Assembly (NCBI GenBank): GCA_949316235.1
Contig: OX438749.1
Location: 11,054,914-11,118,913 of the forward strand
Direction: 5' to 3'
Origin: Oegoconia quadripuncta
Lineage: Eukaryota > Arthropoda > Insecta > Lepidoptera > Autostichidae
DNA: 64,000 nucleotides
The translations under genes were made by a program, and so were the position numbers. Of this stretch, positions 30,843-41,920 are shown piece after piece; the first letter of the stretch is position 1; each line of letters starts with the position of its first letter. The notes under the pieces are model-generated. The model saw only the letters and a program-made list of their open reading frames with translations, searched no databases and was not told the origin of the DNA.

Positions 30843-31057
30843 TTTTTTTTTATGCACGATGGGTTCGTACTTGACCTTAATCACACCTGATGTTAAGTGA
30901 AGATGAGGTCGAAGATGGAAGCGTACTGTCCCGGAAGGAAACCCCAACACATTTGGGGGACTGGCTATCTTATCTCTGACAACCGGTACACAACAATACT
31001 AGTAACATTGCTGCTTGACGGCAGATTTAGATAAGATGATGGTAGCTAGCCAGCTTG
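30843..31057 (-). repeat. SINE type C, 5'-truncated
   Basis: T-tract, GCACGATGGGTTCGTACTTG tail, GGGGGACTGGCTATCTTATC body, ending at TAGCTAGCCAGC without a tRNA head. Confidence 0.82.
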
Positions 31058-34000
31058 GTAAATCTCTTATCTATTTCTTTATTATCCGTATTGTATTCCG
31101 GTGGGAAGGAAAGCTAGTGAAATTACACACGGAAGATTAGCAAATCAGATAAGACAATATATCGCACTATTCAGACAAATATAGTTCCTAAGTGTAAAAG
31201 AGTGAATTCGTTACCGCGAGTGACAAAACAATCTATACTTTTTTTTCAGTGGTATATAAAGTTTTTCGTATTTTCTATATTGCATCTGTGACCTCGTTTG
31301 AGAGCGAACGTATCTACCGTATCTCTAGAAGGTTGCAGATAGTCATGAGAATTTCTTCCAAGTGAGCTGCTTACACGTTGGTCATACCATAAAATAAATA
31401 ACAATATAAATTCACATCCAAATAACCTGACGGCATTTAAAAAAATAATTAAAAAGACTACATAATACTAATCACACCTGATGTTAAACGATGACGAGTA
31501 TGAGAGGCGACTACTATTTCAAAATGCGTCAAGCATCATTTTTTTTTTGTGGACACTCAGGCGATCAAGACGAATCTAACGACAACGTGCACTTAAAAAC
31601 TTTAGGCTACAAGAGCTAGCATAAAAATCTGCATACATACATACACCCGAGAAATATTACCCGTCTTTGTCGGGCAGTCGGGTAAAAAGCTATTGCACAT
31701 CTACCTGCTTAGCGACAGCACAACATGATGTGCCTTAAAAATAAGAGACAATCAGTAGTTCTGCTGTGAATTTTACGAGTAACTACGTCTAATAAAATAT
31801 ATTATCTTTATTTAGTAATAAAAATATTGTCTTTGTCTACTAAAATTAGTTATTACTTACTAATTCGTAAGTAATAACTAATTACTAGTTCGCCGTAGAC
31901 CCTTTCGCCATCGATCTGTCAAAGCAGACGCACTTCTGTATGACCTAATCCGCACTATTGCAAATGTCGCGATAAGAATATGTTTAGCGACTTATATCGG
32001 CACATGTAGATAATTGAATATAATTGCCATTAACAAGTTAGCCATTACAACTTATACCGATCCATATTATTATGTCGATACAAAATGAGGACGAGGCATT
32101 ACGCGGACTCAATTTATTATGCTTATGATGATCCAGAAAAAGAAATATAACAATATTAGGTAACCTTTCCGCCGTCTGAGCAGCTAATAACAAAATATTC
32201 TGGCAAACAAACTGCTGAAATTATAGCAATGAGTTTCAACACAGCTTCTTTTGTTATTCTTATTGCCGGTTTATGTAAATGAATGTTTCCGGCGGGGTAA
32301 AGATGCGGATCAGCCACTCAGCGTCCATATTTCAGTGTAGCAAATGTTGCCGTTGGTATACAGGATCGTATCCAGGTATGTCATTTTCGGAATGACTGTG
32401 AGTTTTCCGTAAACATTTCAAACAACACCGAAAAATAGTTTAGTATTTTTAGGGTACCGCACAAAAAATGCAAAATGTACACTTATGGAACGTTTATTTC
32501 TCACTTCTACTTTTACACGTGTATTACGTAATTTTTTACCCCCGATGAAAAACGAAGAGTGTTATGCGTTTTATGGCGTTGCATCCGTTTCGAAGATATT
32601 TATTTAGCTTTTAACTAAGTTGATTGGTTGATTTAGAGATCGGGGTTATTCTAAATTTTAAATTTCAATAGTAGGTATTTACAATTTAATGTAATTGTTA
32701 TTATTACATACTATTTCTAGATTACTTTTAGAACTGCAGTAAAACAAGTGATAGTACAGAACACTCAATGCTCGAGCCCTGACTTGTACCTGGACGCTAA
32801 TAATCTCTTATTGTTTCCTTGTTTTTTTTTCAATCAAATGGAACTATTCGTCATGTCGGTCCGTAATTTCACAACTATTTTACTTTTAGCCTATGCATGA
32901 TTGAAATTTGCATGATGGTGGTTTAAGTGAACTGTCCTTGTAAAGCAAGTGATAGTACGAAAAAACATTTAGAAGTGGATAGGTTTTCCTAAATAATTTT
33001 TTAACCTAATTGCTGAGATATGAGCTAAGGAATATCGTATGTAGCACTTAATGGACACTTTCAACTAAAATTGTTATGAACGAAATAATTTCATATTTAA
33101 TATTACACAATGTTATGAAATAATAATCCAAAGTTATTTTTGCGGTCGGTGAAAAAAGCCATGATTCAAAGCTTTAGGTTGTAAGTCGAAGGTATGCGGC
33201 TAAGGCAGGCTATGGCACGTTAAACTTATGCTTGACTGACACGCACTGGCCGTTTTTTTTATAATAAAGGAGGCATACCTACTAACGAACCGACATCTGA
33301 AAAAAAAAGGACGACACTCCCGCGTAAATGTAGGTAAATGTTGGTAACACAGAAGAGATGCTAATGCCTTATGTAAGATTTGACGTCGCAAACTACAAAC
33401 AAAAATAGAAGTTACCTACAGACAGTCACTATCGAAAAGTGGGATTATCGTGTAATACTTGCCTAAAAAGGAAATCAGAGGTAATTCTACTATGTAAATA
33501 ACCTCACCTCGTCACTGGGTCCTCTTTGTGACTTACAGTGTTCGCTCATTTTGAATCCAATTATGGAGCGGGAATTAATCGGAGTCTACTTCCTGGTATT
33601 TCATATCGAGATTCACCAACCCTACAGAACTGGTGGTGATGGCCAAATTATTCTGATTCTCATCAATTCACTGGAGCTGCCCCCTTATGGCCTACGTTCA
33701 ATATTAATTAACTTTCTTGCCATCTGCTTCTCTATTCTATGTTAAGCATAAGTAATAAGTTTCATGTCTTTAAAGATATTTAACACCTTAACATAACTAA
33801 GGAAAACATTAGTGTTTTCGAGGGTCGCACTTCAACTTGATGGACAAATTTTTTCATTTAGTATTTTTCCGAGTGGCATTTCACCTCCATGCATAATTTC
33901 TTGAACGGTGTTTTAACATGTAGGTATATCTATCTATATTTTCTCCCAAACTAGACATAATTGAGAAATATTTGAGATGAGTTTTTATTTAATTATCTGT

Positions 34001-34400
34001 TGGCTTTGATATTACCTACATTCGTTTTGTTCTATTTTGTTGTATGTATTTCATTGACTATTTTATTTAACATTGATTGAATTAACCAATTTTTTATTTG
34101 TAATATTATTTATTGTGTAAATTATTTATTATTTAGTTAGGCTTTCACTATTTACTTTTGATTTTTTCCTAGACTTAGATTGTTTAATAATTATTATTTA
34201 ATAGTGACCTTCCACCGAATTATTTTATTCGTCTAGACTTATAAGTGTTATTAGTTGTCTGTGGGGCAATAAATAAATGAACGATAAGAAATAATAGAAA
34301 TCACTATATCATGCGTGAGTGTCCGATGATGACATTGGTACGGTGTTTGGATGAACCTATATAGGTTTTAGTGACACCTCCAAATATATCTTTGTAACAT
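31058..34400. other. unassigned intergenic DNA
   Basis: No gene recognised. It includes the palindrome at 31844-31883 and a tail-like phrase near 31460 (AATCACACCTGATGTTAAAC). AT-rich throughout. Confidence 0.35.
31844..31883. repeat. perfect 17-base inverted repeat
   Basis: Arms AATTAGTTATTACTTAC (31844-31860) and its exact complement (31867-31883) around a TAATTC spacer. Confidence 0.9.
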
Positions 34401-34407
34401 TTATATC

Positions 34408-34408
34408 T

Positions 34409-34446
<38 letters not shown>
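34408..34446. repeat. (TA)n microsatellite
   Basis: About 19 consecutive TA dinucleotides. Confidence 0.95.
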
Positions 34447-34449
<3 letters not shown>

Positions 34450-34659
34450 ATCTGACAAAATTAACCCGACAAACGTTGCAGAGTGTATGTATAGGATGTG
34501 CCGCGGTATCTTTGAAGACGCCGAAAGGCGACCACTAGCCGCTCCCCGCGACTTGCTGTGATTGGTTGCGCCCTGTGCCCCACCACCCCCTTTGGCGTTT
34601 TCCATATGAACGTTGCCTGTTTTTTCTCATTGATAAAATAGGGTACAATCGAAGTTAAA

Positions 34660-35383
34660 ATGTTTTTTCTGCTTCGGGAGATACCTGCACCGGATCGCCG
34701 GACGGGAAGCGACCGACGAGTGCCACCACTGTGGCTGCCACGAGGACACGGCGCAGCATACCCTAGAGGAATGCCCAGCTTGGGCAGGGGAGCGCCGCGA
34801 CCTCGTCGCAGCGGTAGGGGACGATCTCTCCTTGCCGGCCGTAGTCAAGGTTATGGTTGGCGACGAGAGGTCGTGGAAAGCGGTCCTCTCCTTCTGCGAG
34901 TGCGTGCTCTCGCAGAAGGAGGCGGCGGAGAGAGAGAGGGAGGCCGATCCCTCCTCTCAGCTCATCCGCCGCAGACGCACAGGGACCCGGAGAAGGGCTT
35001 ATGCCCACCTTCTCCCCCCTACCTAGCGAGGCTGGGTGGTGACTCGGGGGGGTCACCACCCACACGCAAGCCTCGCGAGAAGGCGCGCGTGGTGTTCCCA
35101 CGCGCCTTCTTGAGGTGGCTGGACCGGGGGTATTCCTCCCCGCTCCAGCCCAGAGGAGGGCCCGCCGCCGCTGTTGACCTGGCGGCGGGCACCGCGCTGG
35201 CGTGGCTGCGGACGAATACCGAGTTGGTACCCGTGGTCACGCCGAAAACGGTGCGCCCGAAGGAACACCCAGGAGTTTTTAGTCGGTAGGTCGGCACCTT
35301 CTGTGCCGAAGTCCGACATAATCCGCCCCCCTCCCCCGAGGAGGGCGGATAAGCATGAGCGTTTCTCCTGGCTAAAAAAAAGC
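34660..35383 (+). mobile_element. R1-clade non-LTR retrotransposon, 3' end with CCHC knuckle
   Basis: The + strand, in the frame that stops at 35024-35026, encodes FGRYLHRIAGREATDECHHC and continues GCHEDTAQHTLEECPAW. This is a C-x2-C-x4-H-x4-C-type zinc knuckle as found at the C-terminus of R1-clade ORF2. A basic tail (SQLIRRRRTGTRRRAYAHLL) follows before the stop. A GC-rich 3' UTR runs to an A-tract at about 35376-35383. The high GC content (unlike all neighbours) fits this clade. The copy is strongly 5'-truncated. R1 itself targets 28S rDNA, but no rDNA flank is visible here. Confidence 0.82.
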
Positions 35384-35702
35384 TAGTTTTTTAAATGAAT
35401 ATATTATTTTATTGTCATGTACGTGCATTTGCCAAAGTTTGTCGGTTTAATTTTGTTAGACCTTATAATGTATAACAATTGTCATAAAACATGATAGGTA
35501 CTATGTAATTTTGGCTTTGAACTTTGGCTTAAATAGATTTTGTGTAATAGTTTTTATAGTGGCGCCGTTGATTCTGTATTAATCACAGATAAATAAATTA
35601 AACTATATTTATGACAATATATTTATGACAGCAAGATGACTGTGTAGGTACTATATACCTGCCAATGAAAGCGGCTGTGTGATGCGACGGCGACGATAGG
35701 AA

Positions 35703-36039
35703 ATGTTTTTATTTTATGTACGACGCGTTAGGGCCTGATCAATTACATCTGATGTTAATGAAGATGAGGCCGAGGGCGGAGGGAAGTATCCGGAACACAT
35801 TATTTGGGGGACTGGCTATCTTATCTTAAACAGCCGTGGTTGAGCTTAGTTATTTGGCGGAATACTCAGATAAGATGCTATGGCAATGGCTAGATTAGAT
35901 ACCTAAGGTGGTAGCTAACCAGGCAAACATTATAAAAATGCCTTATAATCAACCTAACTTACTACTAAACATACACTCCCAGTAAGTGAACCCACGATCT
36001 CCGTTTTGTCATATTTAGTTGTCTACATTGAGTCACGAA
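35703..36039 (-). repeat. SINE type C, diverged
   Basis: Tail phrase GATGAGGCCGAGGGCGGAGG, body GGGGGACTGGCTATCTTATC, head remnant ATTGAGTCACGAAGG. More substitutions than in the other copies. Confidence 0.75.
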
Positions 36040-36647
36040 GGTCACAAGACCCGGTTATTCTCGAAGTGTTATAAGTGAAGCCGGGTGTACTGTATTCACT
36101 CCATTATGTATGAAGTTCAAGTGCCCATCCTGTTCTTGGCATCGTATTCAGAATGCTATTGATATTGGCTCGCAACTCGCAATTAGCAAACGAGGTCGAA
36201 TAACTCATTTACCTGATGACGGCTCTGATCTTAAAAAAACAGCATTGACCCGGTCGCGGAATGACGCAGATAGGCGTCCACCGGGACCCTAATTACTTGT
36301 TTCGGGATGGGTTCATTAATTAATGCTCTGCGTCAGAACACCGCGGGCCAACCGAGGTTGACAAATTTGTAACGCTATCCCCCTATGATTAATGACCAAT
36401 TTGAAATTTTCGTTATTGTTGCCACACAATACAAGATACTGCGGAATTGGCAATGACAAATTTGTTTCACTTTATTTCGCTAAAGATGACAAAAAAATCG
36501 ACAATTCTTTTGTAAAATATATTTTCATAATAACAATGGCGGGCACCAGAAAAAATTTGGATTGATTAACATTCAGAGGGCATATTTAATAATTAAAAGA
36601 TTAATGAGAGAGCAACTTCCGTTGTACATTTATGCTACAATAAGAAA

Positions 36648-36842
36648 CAAATAAATAAATATTGGAGACACTTACACCAATAATCTAGTCCTAAACTGAG
36701 CAAAGCTTGTAAGATTGATAACGGATAAATATACATAATTATTTATATTACACCCATTAATATTCGTATTCATCATACAACATTTACCCCTCGCGGGATT
36801 CGATCCCGCGAGAACCGCGCAATAACCGTTTTACCGTGCAAG
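36648..36842 (-). repeat. tRNA-derived SINE, type A, 5' part decayed
   Basis: The inverted B box (GGGATTCGATCCCGCG) lies at about 36796-36811, with the type A body phrase CACCAATAATCTAG at left. The A-box region is diverged. Confidence 0.75.
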
Positions 36843-36929
36843 AACAAATAATGAAATCAAATGAAAATTGCAAGATCGGAACAAGCAGAGAAATCAATTC
36901 CATTGATTTATCAGACTGACTACAACAGA

Positions 36930-37168
36930 CAGTGTAATCAAATCCTTTGATTGATAAGACTGGACCAACCAGTGGAATAAAACTCTTTGATGAATTTGTT
37001 CAATGCAACAAACAGTGTAATCAAGTCTTTTGATTTATAAGACTGGACCAAACAGTGGATTAAAATTCTTTGATAGATTTGTTCAGTGCAACAGTGTAAT
37101 CAGATCCTTTGTTGATAAGACTGGACCAAACAGTGGAATAAAATTCTTTGATGAATTTGTTCAATGCA
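36930..37168. repeat. tandem repeat, three units of 77-83 bases
   Basis: Units at 36930-37012, 37013-37091 and 37092-37168 share CAGTGTAATCA...GATAAGACTGGACCAA...TTCTTTGATGAATTTGTTCA. The last two are in one open frame, but nothing suggests a real protein. Just downstream, 37203-37226 is a near-perfect palindrome centred on AGATCT. Confidence 0.9.
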
Positions 37169-37827
37169 CTAAAGCTGAAATACTAAGGACCGTAACAGAA
37201 TGTTACTCAAGCAGAGATCTCCGCTTGAGGACAGTTAAAAAGGGACAGCTTTATGTAACTCGTATAGCGGCATCTCTAGCTAACTATGCTCAACCACAGA
37301 TCTACGCTTGAGCAACATTCAGAAATACGGGCGCAAAAATACTTCTTTTCCTAATAAACCCGAGGTGTCAATAGTGTCACGTACAAAAGAGCGACAGATA
37401 CATTTGCGTACGGAATGATCCTGATTCGAATCCGCACTGCCTGTAGTGCCACTGATTTTCTACAAATAACTCACAAAAATACGGTCATCTGAACTTTATT
37501 TGGTACTGATACTAACTGAATATTAGAAGTTAGATCAACTAAATGCTTATTTTCTTTGAGTAAAAGAAAAAAATCAACGGAATTACCTTTTTAAATATGA
37601 GTTTATGAATATTTTATAGTCAGTACCAGTGGTGTTTGAGGTTTAAACAGCAAACTTTAATTTCCTGTCGACAAACTCTGACTGCGAACATTTCCTAATG
37701 CATTGCCGCGCATTCGCCAATTCCAGTTTCGTAACTAACCACTGGAAATTTTAAATAAACCTGAGAATTTTACGAATAAAATTGGATTATTTTTAAATTG
37801 GTGTAGGTTTTATTAGATTATTGCCAA

Positions 37828-38060
37828 CTAGCTTTCCGCCCGCGGCTTCGCCTGCGTGGAATAGCTTTTTCGCGAATATGTTTAATTTGTTTATCCCGCG
37901 GGACCTACTCGCTTTATCGAGATAAAGAGTATTCTATATTTTAATACAGGGCATATTCTACCTATATACCAAATTAAATCCAAATCCGTTCAGCCATTTG
38001 GCCGTGATTGAGCAACAAACAAACAAACATTCAAACTTTCGCATTTATAATATTAGTTAG
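37828..38060 (-). mobile_element. Lep1-like Helitron, non-autonomous
   Basis: On the - strand it runs from near AATATTATAAATGCGAAAG to GCCGCGGGCGGAAAGCTAG followed by T. This gives a 3' end with CTAG and a GC-rich stretch just before it, as in lepidopteran Helitrons. The 5' TC end is not intact. Confidence 0.7.
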
Positions 38061-39340
38061 TTGGTAGCTTAATATGCAACGCTTCGTAGATAGTAATAAT
38101 ATGGCAACACCTACACATTCAAAGAAATGTTGACAAGATTAGGTATAATACATATTTTGTTACCTACAACACATGCGACATACAAACTCTTAGGGATACG
38201 TAATTTGTGTTTTTTCTTTGTTGTACGCAAAATTACCGTGTTATTAATTCTATGCAAAGTTTAATTAACAATGAACAAAGGTTTCGGTGAAATAGTTTCT
38301 TCAGTATAAATTGACAACCTGCAACCGATGCTCTCCCAAATTATAATAATAGGTACTTATATACAAACATAAACGAGAACAACACAATGTACCTACTTAT
38401 AGCATTATTATATATTGTTACGCCTAGTTTATTTTAAATTTTATTGTGTTATCTTAAGGTCCAAAATGAATAAGTGGGCCCTAAGGCATTATTTTACCTT
38501 TAGAATATGGTGTGTTATACGTAGATTTTGAAAAAATACGTATAATATGCAACAAAATCCCGGTTAGCCTCAAACGCTGGCCACAAGGAACTTATATTAT
38601 TTAAAAGGCACCTTTGTTCTTGGAGCTTTGGAAATTAAAAGTTGAAAGTGAATTTTTTTGGAAAATTCTAGAAGTCTTGTGAAATCAAATATTTGTCTTA
38701 CGTTTTCGATACACGTTAGTCCAGTAAGCGAACGTTTTTTTACTTCCTATGATATTACAGTTCCTAATATTTGCACATGGAAAGAGTACCTACCTGTCAG
38801 TTTAAAATGTTATCTAACAAATCGGTAGCTTGCTTCACATCACAACAAAGGAAATCACGTGTGATGCGTGTTAGATTCTTAACGCCGTCTTAATTAAAGA
38901 CTACCATGAAATGTATAGTATAAATATAAATTGAAAATTTTGAAAACCCCCGAGAAAAAAACGAAAAATAACGGCTTAACCGATTTAACCTATCTCTGGG
39001 TTTAACCTTAAAAATTTAGAAAATTTAATTTTAAAAAACACTCCAAATTCTATTGTATCACCAAATTATACCAAATATTGTGTCAAAAAGTAAATATTTT
39101 CGAAACGGCTTAACCGATTTTCATCAAACATGGCTAAGTAGGTACTTAGCTAGGCAAAAGAGTTCTTTCGTTTAGTGTTTAAAATAAAAAAAAAACACAC
39201 TCAAATCAAACACCCGCACACAAACACCGTTAAACACACAACACCCGTCGTTTTACGTTGGGGGTTATAAAGTAAACAATTATCGAGCCAAAAAACTTTT
39301 ATGAACTTTTACTTTTTACAATTTATTTTTATGAAAATAC
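38061..39340. other. unassigned intergenic DNA
   Basis: No gene or clear element was recognised. One phrase near 39100 (CGGCTTAACCGATTTTCATC) is common in dispersed lepidopteran repeats. Confidence 0.35.
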
Positions 39341-39344
39341 GAGT

Positions 39345-39409
39345 ATGTATATTGAGGGATGCTTTTGTCCAGCAGTGGACGTCTTTCGGCTGATATGATG
39401 ATGATGATA
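39345..39409 (+). mobile_element. RTE-clade 3' terminus
   Basis: GATGCTTTTGTCCAGCAGTG, then CGGCTGATATGATGATGATG: only the last bases and simple-repeat tail of an RTE remain. Confidence 0.65.
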
Positions 39410-39819
39410 TATATTATGATGCTCAGTGTTTACGGTCAAACTCTAATCTATCTATGTATTAAGTGAACCATAATTAAGTATTACATAGGTACCTAATTAG
39501 ATACAAATTACAGTTTTTATTTTCGCGTTCCATTTCTAAATAAACTACAGGAATGGTGAGAATATTAACTTTCTGAAATAATATCCACCGCACAAACACA
39601 AAACAACTGTTGACATTTTAGTCACTAATGTCGACGAGACACCCCGCAGCGCGTTTGAACATCGACTAACCATTAAAGTTAAACTATTAGCGGAATTTAC
39701 ACGCAATGTAACTTAAGGAGTTTAATGCTGTCGCTAATAGAGTAAAATCACTATAAAGCTGTGTATGGTAGGCATAGTAGGTATCACAATATTGAGTATT
39801 CAGTAAGAACATGATCAAT

Positions 39820-40201
39820 CTTGACATAATATCAAAACTACACCATAAGAATGTTATGAACTTATTCTAAGTTTACAAAAACATGATTAAGCTTGACATA
39901 ATCAATACTAGACTATGAGAATATTATGAATTCTAAGTTTATAGAAACACGATTACGCTTGACATAATATCAATACTACACAATGAGAATATTATGAACT
40001 TGTCTAAGTTTACAAAAACATGATTAAGCTTGACATAATCAATACTAGACAGTGAGACTGTTATGAATTCTAAGTCTGTTAAGCTTGACATAATATTAGC
40101 ACTACACAATGAGAATACTTATTCTAAGTTTACAAAAACATAATTAAGCTTGACATAATCAATGCTAGACAGTGAGACTGTTATGTATTCTAAGTTTACA
40201 T
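39820..40201. repeat. higher-order tandem array (A-B dimer, three times)
   Basis: Six units begin CTTGACATAAT, at 39820, 39892, 39958, 40029, 40084 and 40149. Odd units (A) share ATCAATACTACACAATGAGA; even units (B) share CAATACTAGACAGTGAGACT. The array alternates A-B-A-B-A-B with 55-72 bases per unit, so the true repeat is the dimer of about 120-138 bases. Confidence 0.9.
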
Positions 40202-40202
40202 A

Positions 40203-40440
40203 CATATATACATAACGCCACGACCTTTATTCTAAATGAGGTGGTCAGAGATATCCTGAACAATAGTGTTTGGGTATCCCAAACAAAAAATTAATTTACT
40301 GATTGAAATCACATCCACGGTTCACCTTACGAAATATACAGAAAGTACACCTGACAGGAGGTGAGCCCATAGCCGTTGAAACGTGCTAATATATAGATAT
40401 TTTTTGGTGAAAAGTCCCTTAGTCGCCTTTTACAACATCC
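40203..40440 (+). repeat. dispersed repeat E, left part (split by a LINE)
   Basis: Matches 56217-56420: AGGTGGTCAGAGATATCC, CATAGCCGTTGAAACGTGC and GATATTTTTTGGTG recur in the same order. The right part resumes at 41884 (GGTTCTATTCTATTTGAGTG). Confidence 0.8.
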
Positions 40441-41884
40441 ATTTATTTATTATTTATTTAACACTTTATTGTATATAAGCATACACGTCAAACAAAAACA
40501 AAAAAACAGGAGAATATTAAAATATACAAAAGGCGAGCTTATCTCTATAAGAGATCTCTTCCAGCAAACCTCAGTAAGGAGACAAATAGATGAGGTAACG
40601 TAAAAGTAGACAGCGAGTACACTTACAAAACAGTAGTTATAAACAAACTTACTATACATATAGAGAAAATAACAATCATGTCGATGACATACATACTTAA
40701 ATTATGGTGTTGTTATAATATATATAATAATATAATAATAAAATAATAAATATAATTAAATATATAATCTAATATGATAAAAATAAATACAAAACCTATA
40801 AATAAAAATGACATATTCTACTTAAACAAATGTACACAAATAATAAAAATAATCTATTGAGACAGTTTAAGGTAATGCTCCTTCAGTCGCGATTTGAAGA
40901 CCGGTAACGACTGACTATCACGTACGTCGGTGGGAAGTGAATTCCAAAGTCTAACTGCATGTATGGAGAAAGAATAGTTGTAGAAGTCTGAAGTCGGAGT
41001 AGAAGGAAAGCGCAGAAGGGATGCCATGTGAGATCGAGAGGGTTTAGAAGGGGAACGCATAAAATTAAATCGCTCACGCAAGTAATTTGGAGAAGTAGGA
41101 TTAAAGAGAATTTTATACAAGAGACAGAGAATATGACTATTTCTGCGGAGTCGAATTGGTAGCCATTTGAGTTGGGACCGGAACTGAGACACGTGATCGA
41201 ATTTACGCAAACCGAAGATAAAACGTATACAAAGATTTTGAAGTCTGTCTAGTTTGTTTAACAGTTCCTCAGTAGCGTCCAACATGCATACATCAGCATA
41301 ATCAATAATGGGCAGCAGTAAAGTTTGGGCCAAAGTAATTTTGGTTTTCAAGGGCAAGAAATTTTGCAGACGTTTGAGAGAATGAAAGGAGAAATGAACC
41401 CTTTTACTTACCATATTGCAATGAGCCACCCAAGACAGGTTGCTATCAAGGATCACACCAAGATTCCTGGCAGTGCTAGTTAATTTAATATTAACACCAT
41501 CAAGTATGACAGATGGAATGGTGGACTGATGGAGTAAATTGTACATGTATCTACTGCCGATGATCATTGCTTGTGATTTACTGGGATTCACCAGTAAACC
41601 AAAAAACCTAGCCCAACAACTGATACGCGTTAGGTCTTCGTTAATTGCTTTAATGGCGTCATCAACATTGGCAACACCAAAGTGACGATATATCTGCAAA
41701 TCGTCTGCGTAGAAATGAAACCTAGAAGAAATAACATTGCAGATAGTATTAATAAAGATAGAGAATAGTAAAGGAGATAGGACGCCACCCTGAGGAACGC
41801 CCGCAACGAGGTGGCACCAGTCGGAGGAGGCCTCCTCCAAGCGGACACATTGCGAGCGGCCCCGGAGATAAGAGACAAATTGGT
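40441..41884 (-). mobile_element. 5'-truncated CR1/Jockey-type non-LTR retrotransposon with intact RT half
   Basis: The - strand frame is open from the right insertion boundary (about 41893) to a stop at 40854. It encodes the second half of the reverse transcriptase: VAGVPQGGVLSPLLFSIFIN, the catalytic FHFYADDLQIY box, a WARFFGLLVNPSKSQ block and NLGVILDSNLSW. The thumb and C-terminal region then ends HYLKLSQ. The 3' UTR (40441-40853) is very AT-rich. The endonuclease domain is absent, so the copy is not autonomous. It splits a copy of repeat E. About 20 bases of repeat E are missing at the junction, and no target duplication was found. Confidence 0.85.
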
Positions 41885-41920
41885 TCTATTCTATTTGAGT
41901 GCCGAAACCTAAACGGTTAA
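41885..41920 (+). repeat. dispersed repeat E, right part
   Basis: GTTCTATTCTATTTGAGTGC continues repeat E after the nested LINE, matching about 56433-56455. Confidence 0.75.

Noticed and set aside
33551..33745. 64-residue + strand frame
   Set aside because: No domain, no splice support and no repeat match that I can name.
34763..35319. Several overlapping long frames on both strands
   Set aside because: They are GC-driven shadows of the R1-clade 3' end; only the frame with the CCHC knuckle matches a known protein.
37030..37311. 93-residue frame over the tandem repeat
   Set aside because: The frame arises from two repeat units and continues into unique DNA with no recognised domain.
36930..40201. 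CRISPR-like arrays
   Set aside because: The tandem repeats have no unique spacers, and this is an animal genome.
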